NCBI GenBank assembly: GCA_016193545.1
Contig: JACPSA010000018.1
Location: forward strand, 1 to 8,836
Direction: 5' to 3'
Source of the DNA: Chloroflexota bacterium
GTDB lineage: Bacteria; Chloroflexota; Dehalococcoidia; Dehalococcoidales; UBA2162
DNA length: 8,836 bases
Shown in pieces: positions 1 to 5,009 of the stretch (position 1 is the first letter of the stretch; the number at the start of each line of letters is the position of its first letter). Made by a program: the position numbers and the translations under genes. The notes beneath the pieces were generated by a model. The model saw only the letters and a list, made by a program, of their open reading frames with translations. It was not told the DNA's origin and searched no databases.

Positions 1-538
1 AGCTCGGCAGACGGCGGCGTAGGCTATAAATGTCATGGCGTATCGTTAACAACAGGTAGGTTGCGGTCAGTACGAAATAGAGTGTGATGACTGTTACATC
101 CCAAATCAGCGGCGATGTTTGAACTGTGGTAGTATAAGCCCGGATAACACTCGTTACCACCCGGTCGGGACGCCCCAGGTCGACGATGATAAATAACCCG
201 GCGATAGACAGGGCTCCGATTGTCAGCAACTCGGCAATACGGGCGACAGGATAAAAGACACTCAGCTTGAACAACCGTACCCCTGCCGAGATGAGAATGC
301 CGCCGTGGGAAATTCCGACCCACCAGATGAAAAGACCGATATAGAGCCCCCAGGGAACGCCACCGCTAGTCCCCCAGTCAGCAAGCCCGGTGACTATTAG
401 TCCGTATCTAAGCTGCCAGGCCCAGGCCAGAAGGAACCAGACGAAAACTGCTCCGGCGATTGCCACAAGCAGATAATATTTCGTGGTAGGAGTACCCAGC
501 GGTTTGAGTATATTATCTGCCCTAGTTGGAACCCTCAC
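1..538 (-). CDS. NrfD/PsrC-family membrane subunit, N-terminal part (cut by window edge)
   Basis: This is the membrane subunit that anchors an Fe-S partner and exchanges electrons with the quinone pool. The readable part is 179 residues, under half of a usual NrfD protein; the rest lies beyond base 1. Hydrophobic segments lie at about residues 20-42, 60-83, 99-119 and 146-165. Family-like motifs are GVPWGLYI (about 61-68), ISHGG (76-80) at the end of the second helix, and DLGRPDR (120-126) after the third. The start is a GTG at 538-536 that overlaps the TGA of the Fe-S gene by four bases (GTGA), with GGAGG at 549-545 six bases upstream. This indicates translational coupling with the Fe-S subunit, as in PsrBC, NrfCD and related complexes. 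Which complex it belongs to cannot be told without the catalytic subunit. Confidence 0.9.
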   Translation of the reverse strand, partial: MRVPTRADNILKPLGTPTTKYYLLVAIAGAVFVWFLLAWAWQLRYGLIVTGLADWGTSGGVPWGLYIGLFIWWVGISHGGILISAGVRLFKLSVFYPVARIAELLTIGALSIAGLFIIVDLGRPDRVVTSVIRAYTTTVQTSPLIWDVTVITLYFVLTATYLLLTIRHDIYSLRRRLPS

Positions 539-1728
539 TGGCTGCCTCCAAAAACCTTCATAAACCAGGGTTGCGGTCCTTCCAGGACATCCAGCCGTTT
601 CTCCACCAGGCCCCAATCGGCATAAGAGACCGGTCCCTCCACCAGTTTGGCCGAACGCGAGGGCTGCTGGCCGATGTAGATAATGCTTGGCTTGGTGCCT
701 TGGTTTTCCAGGAGCCGGAACGTCGAGAGCTGCCCCCCTTTCTCTTGCGTTTTCTCCCTCAGATACCGGCGAGGTTCGCTGTTCGGGTCGTTCATATCAC
801 CAAAGTGGAGGACATTATGGGGACAGGTCAATGCACAGACCACATTGCCCCTTCCATCGTCCTGCCGGTCGGGGCAGAAGGTGCACTTACCCATCACTCC
901 TTTCGGCGGATTGCCGATGACCCATCGACCCCGGTAGTCGGTTAGCTTGGGATGATAGTAATTCTTGTTTTCGGGTTCACCCCACTGAAAGTAGTTGCTT
1001 CCGTAGGGGCAGGAGACCTGGCAGTAGCGACAGCCAATACAGAGATTGTAGTCAGTCAAGACCAGTCCGTCCTTTTCCCGCTTGTGACGGGCACGCACCG
1101 GGCATACCTTTGTGCAGACCGAGTTGGCACAGTGCTGGCATAAGCGCAATAAGAAGTTTCGGCCATCCCGGTTCTCATCCTGATAGGCGAGGGAATATAT
1201 CCAGAAGACCCCCGCCGAGTTAAAATTGTGTTTTTGACACGCGTAGACGCAACTGAGGCAACCGTCACATGCCTCCAGGTCAACGACCATGCCCATCTGC
1301 ACCTTCCCTACTTGCTGAGGCTGGTCATCTTCTTTGAGTAGCAGTCCGCCATAACTATCCCCGGTAGCAACTCCGGCTCCGAGGGCCCTACCACCTAACC
1401 ACCGTGCCCCCAATATCCCCGCTAGAGTAATACCTCCTAGCTTGAATAGCGTACGACGAGATATGTGTTTCGTAAAAGCGGATTCTGATGGCGTCCCACC
1501 AATACTCTCAACCGGGCATAGTGGCCGGTCATCAACACCGAATTCCTTGAGATAAGCCTGGTGATACTTCTGATAAAACTCTGTCTCAGAGAGTCCCCCG
1601 AGAATGAGTTTTTGAGCGTCTTTAGCTACCTGATTTGCCAGGTCAACGTTAAATTGTGCTGCCGGCGGCAATTGCTCAACCCGCCTTTCCTGTTTCTCTC
1701 CGAAGTCATCCACTATGCTTTTGGGCAT
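535..1728 (-). CDS. Four-cluster [4Fe-4S] electron-transfer subunit with internal Tat motif
   Basis: This 397-residue Fe-S subunit belongs to the PsrB/DmsB/NrfC/HybA type and should pass electrons between the NrfD-type subunit and a catalytic or cytochrome partner. Sixteen cysteines form four clusters: C154/157/160/164, C197/200/205/209, C230/233/236/240 and C282/285/298/302; the last has the long CxxC-x12-CxxxC spacing typical of the family. A twin-arginine motif, SRRTLFK (90-96), is followed by a hydrophobic stretch (about 98-110), which suggests Tat export. Oddly, about 89 residues precede the motif. ATG 1728 is the first possible start, because an in-frame TGA lies two codons upstream. 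No ATG, GTG or TTG lies in the stretch just before the Tat motif, so the extension appears real. Only a weak AGG precedes the start. The stop overlaps the NrfD start by four bases. Confidence 0.93.
   Translation of the reverse strand: MPKSIVDDFGEKQERRVEQLPPAAQFNVDLANQVAKDAQKLILGGLSETEFYQKYHQAYLKEFGVDDRPLCPVESIGGTPSESAFTKHISRRTLFKLGGITLAGILGARWLGGRALGAGVATGDSYGGLLLKEDDQPQQVGKVQMGMVVDLEACDGCLSCVYACQKHNFNSAGVFWIYSLAYQDENRDGRNFLLRLCQHCANSVCTKVCPVRARHKREKDGLVLTDYNLCIGCRYCQVSCPYGSNYFQWGEPENKNYYHPKLTDYRGRWVIGNPPKGVMGKCTFCPDRQDDGRGNVVCALTCPHNVLHFGDMNDPNSEPRRYLREKTQEKGGQLSTFRLLENQGTKPSIIYIGQQPSRSAKLVEGPVSYADWGLVEKRLDVLEGPQPWFMKVFGGSQ
545..549 (-). promoter_or_regulatory. Ribosome binding site deciding the GTG start of the NrfD-type gene
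   Basis: On the minus strand GGAGG is followed by six bases and then GTG. It lies inside the last codons of the Fe-S gene. It is the main reason for choosing GTG at 538, since no ATG lies nearby in this frame. Confidence 0.75.
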
Positions 1729-2042
1729 CTGTCAGCCTGCTTTTCAGATATTTCGGTTTTTGTGCGGCCAGTGTTTTGGTTCGGTGCGTGTGCTGTTCGG
1801 GACCGCAGTAGATAGAACGGTGCCCACTGAGCCCAAGCTGTCTGTTGCTTCACCTCAACATCAGCCAAAATAAAAGCACTCGGGGGCAGCGCCTGATGAT
1901 ACCGCTCGTATAACCTGAATGGAAAGTTAGCTCCCGCCATGTTCCGTCCACCCGGTAATTCCACCATCCCCACCGATTTTTTAAGAAATTCTCGCTGATT
2001 TAAGTCCTTTTCCTTATTCTGCACACAACCTATCCATTTCAA
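1713..2042 (-). CDS. Doubtful small ORF with a degenerate Tat-like N-terminus
   Basis: I do not recognise this 109-codon frame, and it may not be a gene. It fills most of the 439-base gap between the cytochrome and the Fe-S gene and overlaps the latter by 16 bases. Residues 14-25 (LNQREFLKKSVG) resemble a Tat motif in which the first arginine is glutamine, but the following stretch contains charged residues and is not a proper membrane-crossing segment. The C-terminal half is polar with no motif I can place. No good Shine-Dalgarno precedes ATG 2042. An internal ATG at residue 35 (1940) has GGTGGA five bases upstream and would give 75 residues. It could be a real small protein, the remnant of an exported protein, or chance. 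Confidence 0.3.
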   Translation of the reverse strand: MKWIGCVQNKEKDLNQREFLKKSVGMVELPGGRNMAGANFPFRLYERYHQALPPSAFILADVEVKQQTAWAQWAPFYLLRSRTAHAPNQNTGRTKTEISEKQADRCPKA

Positions 2043-2126
2043 TCAGTGAAGAATGAATCTTCTGTCGGTTTACTAACACCCACCACAGAATCCGCCAGGC
2101 ATCACTTTACTGCACTGGTCAAATTG

Positions 2127-2159
2127 AGCACCGCAAAAAGCCAAGAACAAGCGGGTACT
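2127..2159 (-). other. Imperfect stem-loop just after the cytochrome gene
   Basis: On the minus strand AGTACCCGC (2159-2151) can pair with GCGGTGCT (2134-2127), giving eight pairs (one G-U) with one bulged C around a loop of about 16 bases. It begins nine bases after the cytochrome stop. No T-run follows the stem, so it is not a canonical intrinsic terminator. It could be a weak terminator or an RNA-processing or stability element. Confidence 0.3.
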
Positions 2160-2167
2160 ATACCAAC

Positions 2168-2935
2168 CTATTTTGCCAGTGACTGAGCATAACCCAGTAC
2201 ATCTACTGAATCCTGGACACTCCACCCATTTGTCACTCCTGCTGGCATCGGAGCACCGGGCTGACCGAAACGAATCTTATGGAGTGTTTCCCAAGGATTA
2301 TCGTTAGCCAGGAAACCTAAACTATCCTTACCATCAAACAGTATCAGCTTTCCGTCAGCACCGTGGCAAGCGGCACAGGTAGTAGAATACAGTTCCTGAC
2401 CATGAGTCATATTGGCCCCGATGGCCTTCTTCGTAGAGTAATCTATGTATTTGGTCTCATCGACCAGTCCTTCTTTCAGAAAGTTCACCACGTCATTTAT
2501 ACCTGTTTCACCAAGCAGCGAAGCGAAATCGTGACTAGAATTAGTTTTACCTTTCAAAGTATCCATAAGCTGAGCTTTGGTTTTATTCAAAGAGGCGTTA
2601 TAGACACCCGGAAAACCTGTAAGATGAGAACCTTTACCATAAGCGCCATCCTTACCCTTGTAGTCCCAGCCATGACATTCTTTGCAGCGCCAGGTATCAC
2701 CACCGGTTCTAGTATTAGTAGTCTGAGTAGACCATAGGGCTTGATTCCCTACTGGCTCTGTAGCCCCGGCAGCCGCCTTCCACCACTTATCGTAAATCAA
2801 GCCACCTTTGGAGATACTAGCCGGGCTAGCTTTAGTCTCCTCTGGTGCCGTTGGTGCCGTCGGTGCCGTTGCCTTACAGGCAGATATCACTAGAAGACCA
2901 AGTAAAAGAAAAACAAGCCACCCAATTTTTTTCAT
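2168..2935 (-). CDS. Diheme cytochrome c lipoprotein
   Basis: This 255-residue cytochrome is probably anchored to the outer face of the cytoplasmic membrane, where it would carry electrons to or from the Fe-S/NrfD pair. It has a type II signal peptide: two lysines, a hydrophobic core (about 5-17) and the lipobox ISAC with the lipidated cysteine at C20. A Pro/Thr/Ala-rich linker follows (TAP repeated, 24-31). Heme c sites are C84-K-E-C87-H88 and C187-A-A-C190-H191, suggesting two cytochrome c domains. M230 in GAPMPAG is the likely sixth ligand of the second heme; M124 or H135 is a candidate for the first. The start is firm: AAAAGGAGGT lies at 2950-2941, five bases before ATG 2935. It starts 30 bases after the CNB-domain gene ends, so the two are probably cotranscribed. 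Confidence 0.92.
   Translation of the reverse strand: MKKIGWLVFLLLGLLVISACKATAPTAPTAPEETKASPASISKGGLIYDKWWKAAAGATEPVGNQALWSTQTTNTRTGGDTWRCKECHGWDYKGKDGAYGKGSHLTGFPGVYNASLNKTKAQLMDTLKGKTNSSHDFASLLGETGINDVVNFLKEGLVDETKYIDYSTKKAIGANMTHGQELYSTTCAACHGADGKLILFDGKDSLGFLANDNPWETLHKIRFGQPGAPMPAGVTNGWSVQDSVDVLGYAQSLAK
2844..2870. repeat. Three tandem 9-bp units in the cytochrome linker
   Basis: GGTGCCGTT, GGTGCCGTC and GGTGCCGTT follow one another on the plus strand. On the coding (minus) strand they encode the Thr-Ala-Pro repeat of the flexible linker behind the lipidated cysteine. The in-frame unit could expand or contract by slippage and change the reach of the cytochrome domains from the membrane. 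Confidence 0.8.
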
Positions 2936-2965
2936 AACATACCTCCTTTTACTTACTACTAATTC

Positions 2966-3448
2966 TTATTCCGGCCTGGTTAGCGACAACCGTTCACTGA
3001 CCAGCATTTGCCTGGTATCATTCAGCCTTGAAGCTACCACCCTGATGAGTCCCTTCACCACCTCATAGCCCATTTTAGGATTGTCCCTAAGTAAGTCCCT
3101 GAGCTTATTACCACTAATCGATATCGCCTTTACATTTTGCAGACACACCGCGGTAAGAGTATAAGTGTAAGGTTCAACTAAAGCCGACCAGCCAACCACC
3201 TCATTTTGTGTCATCACATCAACGGTTAGCTTCCGGCCTGACCCTGACTGAGCTCTGGGCAGTATCATTTGCCCGGCGACTTTCCCTTCTTGAATAACAA
3301 AAAGCTCTTCGGCGTTATCACCTTCCTGGAAAATAGCCGTCCCCGCCTCGTATTGCTTCTCGTGGGCTAAAGCAGCTATCTTCTCCAGTTCGGCATCACT
3401 GAGTGCTGAAAATACCTGGCTTCCCTTAAGAGTCTGCTTTATTGTCAT
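2966..3448 (-). CDS. Stand-alone cyclic-nucleotide-binding (CAP_ED-like) domain protein
   Basis: This 160-residue protein is essentially one Crp/Fnr-type sensor domain with no DNA-binding domain. It has the usual order: an N-terminal helix with FSALSDAELEKI (13-24), a beta-roll with AIFQEGD (38-44) and LFVIQEGKV (49-57), and a C-terminal helix (about 115-147). In classical cAMP binders the phosphate cassette has Gly-Glu followed some residues later by Arg-Ala/Ser. Here the matching stretch is VGWSALVEPYTYTLTAVC (85-102), with Trp87 in place of Glu and Tyr/Thr in place of the Arg. It therefore probably binds something else or acts through protein contacts. Lacking an HTH, it cannot be an ordinary Crp regulator. 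Only a weak AGGT lies before ATG 3448. It starts 37 bases after the receiver-TM gene and ends 30 before the cytochrome gene, which suggests one transcript. Confidence 0.82.
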   Translation of the reverse strand: MTIKQTLKGSQVFSALSDAELEKIAALAHEKQYEAGTAIFQEGDNAEELFVIQEGKVAGQMILPRAQSGSGRKLTVDVMTQNEVVGWSALVEPYTYTLTAVCLQNVKAISISGNKLRDLLRDNPKMGYEVVKGLIRVVASRLNDTRQMLVSERLSLTRPE

Positions 3449-3485
3449 CTCTTATTTTTACCTGCTCAATTGCACTTTAAAGAGC

Positions 3486-4151
3486 CTATGAGGAACTTTT
3501 AGATTTCGAGGAAGCTATCAGCCTTCCTGCCAGACCGATAAGCATCGTCACCCCGCCGGCCAGAGCCACAAAAATCCCCACCGGAGCTAAAAATACGGTG
3601 AGAATGAGAAACCATCCACTCAAGACACCCAGACCACCGAAAAGCATGACTTTATCAGTTGCTGTGTTACCTTTTTGCGTGGGAATTACACGCGGCTTCA
3701 CCATAATGTCAGCAAAAACCAGGTCATTGGGCGATACTGTATTATCCTGGAATAGCTCGTGCAGCTTGAACGGAGTATTAACTCCCATCTTTTCTCTGGA
3801 AAAGGAGGATACCGAATCTCTACCCAGACTATATTCCGGCAAGTCTTTCAATTCCAGATTGCGCAATAATATCACCTGCGTATTGGGTATCTCAGCGGCG
3901 ATAGCCTGAGCAGTGTCCAGACCACCCATCCGTGACAGTGGAATAGCATCCAGGCCAACAGTATGGGGAAGGTAACAATCGATAATGACCGCATCAGGCC
4001 TGAGATTTCTGGTCAGAGCCAATGCCTTGTTGGCATCCTGCGCCTGCCCGACGATAACACCCCCCTCCTCCCCTTCAACCACTTCTTTGAGAAAGTCCCG
4101 CGTCCGAGGATATTCGGAAGCAACAACTACTCTTACATTTCGTTTTCGCAT
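3486..4151 (-). CDS. Receiver-like (CheY-fold) protein with two C-terminal membrane helices
   Basis: The first ~120 of 221 residues look like a response-regulator receiver: a first strand VRVVVAS (6-12), a helix, DAVIIDCYLPH (53-63) with D58 at the phospho-acceptor position, and VILLRN (93-98). The active site is degenerate. The paired acids after the first strand are reduced to S12/E13, the conserved Thr/Ser position appears to be R97, and the switch Lys is not evident. A linker (about 125-165) leads to two hydrophobic segments (about 167-188 and 191-211) and a Ser/Lys tail. There is no DNA-binding or enzymatic output domain. It is probably a membrane-tethered pseudo-receiver, perhaps acting on the neighbouring kinase or respiratory complex. 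GGGAGGT at 4165-4159 lies seven bases before ATG 4151. I know no family name for this architecture. Confidence 0.75.
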   Translation of the reverse strand: MRKRNVRVVVASEYPRTRDFLKEVVEGEEGGVIVGQAQDANKALALTRNLRPDAVIIDCYLPHTVGLDAIPLSRMGGLDTAQAIAAEIPNTQVILLRNLELKDLPEYSLGRDSVSSFSREKMGVNTPFKLHELFQDNTVSPNDLVFADIMVKPRVIPTQKGNTATDKVMLFGGLGVLSGWFLILTVFLAPVGIFVALAGGVTMLIGLAGRLIASSKSKSSS

Positions 4152-4216
4152 AGCCTTAACCTCCCAGAACTACTTCAGTAGAATATATTTTGAGCTTAAC
4201 ACATCCGGTAGGGCTA

Positions 4217-4255
4217 GGCTATACACAGAAAATAGGACTTTGGCTACAGAAAATA
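4217..4255. promoter_or_regulatory. Direct repeats 21 bp apart, possible regulator operator
   Basis: On the plus strand ACAGAAAATA occurs at 4225-4234 and again at 4246-4255, exactly 21 bp (two helical turns) apart. Each is associated with an upstream GGCTA (4217-4221, 4242-4246). They lie 66-105 bases upstream of the receiver-TM start, in the 155-base gap after the response-regulator gene. Two sites on the same DNA face suit a dimeric regulator such as the adjacent NarL-type protein. I found no convincing -35/-10 pair here, so the promoter itself is not located. Confidence 0.35.
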
Positions 4256-4306
4256 TGTATCTTCCATTCCCTGTTTTGAGGAGTAAGTATGACTGGCTAC
4301 TCGCAA

Positions 4307-4975
4307 CTATGTATCCAGGGTAATAAATCCTCGCCGTAGAGCATACTTGACCAGCTCCGTAGGGCTGCGCAGACCTAATTTGGCCATGATATGGGCACGG
4401 TGAGTCTGCACCGTAGCGACGCTAAGAACCAGGAGAGTCGCAATCTCCTGATTAGTATGACCTTCCGCAATCAGCTTCAAAACCTCCCTCTCCCGGTTGG
4501 TCAATCCATCATAAGTTTCTTTGTCACTACCCTGTCTTACCCGCTGTAGATAATCGCTCAGCAGCTTCTTGGCCATCGTCGGGTACAAGAACACATCGCC
4601 CTGCCAGACCACTCGCAGCGCCGCAATCAATTCACTAGAAGAACCACCCTTAATAAAATATCCGGACGCCCCGGCATCAAGAAACTTGAAGAAGTATTCA
4701 TCACCCTCATGCATGGTCAGCACTAATATTTTGACATCCGGGTTCTTCTTCCTTATCTGATAGGTAGCTTCCAGACCATTTACTCCCGGCATGGTTATAT
4801 CCATCAGAACGATATCCGGTTCAATTTCCTCCGTTTTCTGCACCGCCTCCTCACCATTAGTTGCCTCTCCCACAACCTCAATATCAGGCTCAGCTTCAAG
4901 TAGATTGCGAAAACCCTCGCGGACCACCGCATGGTCATCAGCAATCAGCACCCGCATTTTTCTCGTCTCTGCCAT
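4307..4975 (-). CDS. NarL/FixJ-family response regulator
   Basis: This is a DNA-binding response regulator of 222 residues, the expected length for the family. The receiver is intact: D13/D14, phospho-acceptor D59 in VLMDITMPG, T87 in LVLTMHEG and K109 in GYFIKGG. A LuxR-type helix-turn-helix occupies about 157-215, with LTNREREVLKLIAEGHTNQE (158-177), a recognition helix around VATVQTHRAHIMAKL (186-200), and the usual LGLRSPTELVKYA ending. ATG 4975 is chosen because GGGAGGA (4985-4979) sits just upstream; the longer frame would begin at a TTG (4993) with no such site. The gene lies 34 bases after the histidine kinase gene, its obvious partner, whose HisKA_3 class is the type that pairs with NarL regulators. 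Likely targets are the downstream electron-transfer genes (inference). Confidence 0.95.
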   Translation of the reverse strand: MAETRKMRVLIADDHAVVREGFRNLLEAEPDIEVVGEATNGEEAVQKTEEIEPDIVLMDITMPGVNGLEATYQIRKKNPDVKILVLTMHEGDEYFFKFLDAGASGYFIKGGSSSELIAALRVVWQGDVFLYPTMAKKLLSDYLQRVRQGSDKETYDGLTNREREVLKLIAEGHTNQEIATLLVLSVATVQTHRAHIMAKLGLRSPTELVKYALRRGFITLDT

Positions 4976-4978
4976 AAT

Positions 4979-4985
4979 TCCTCCC
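4979..4985 (-). promoter_or_regulatory. Ribosome binding site fixing the response-regulator start
   Basis: GGGAGGA on the minus strand lies three bases before ATG 4975. The upstream TTG at 4993 would place this site inside the coding region, so the ATG is preferred. Confidence 0.75.
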
Positions 4986-5009
4986 GATTTCAACAGGCTC
5001 TGATTTTCT

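Noticed and set aside
33..323. Minus-strand frame of 96 codons starting with ATG
   Set aside because: The NrfD-type frame, which begins at a GTG, covers the same bases with membrane helices and family motifs. This frame is a shadow.
526..945. Plus-strand open frame of 139 codons
   Set aside because: It lies wholly opposite the Fe-S gene, whose cysteine pattern is unmistakable, and shows no domain of its own.
2048..2062. GAAGA-ATGAA-TCTTC palindrome as a terminator or operator
   Set aside because: The stem has only five weak pairs and no T-run, so it is within chance expectation.
2363..2737. Plus-strand open frame of 124 codons
   Set aside because: It is antisense to the cytochrome gene with both heme motifs, and has no ribosome binding site or family features.
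2844..2870. Tandem 9-bp units as a CRISPR-like or regulatory array
   Set aside because: They are contiguous, in frame and encode the TAP linker of the lipoprotein, so coding repetition explains them.
4976..4993. Six-residue N-terminal extension of the response regulator from TTG
   Set aside because: A strong GGGAGGA directly before ATG 4975 lies inside this extension, so the ATG is the better start.
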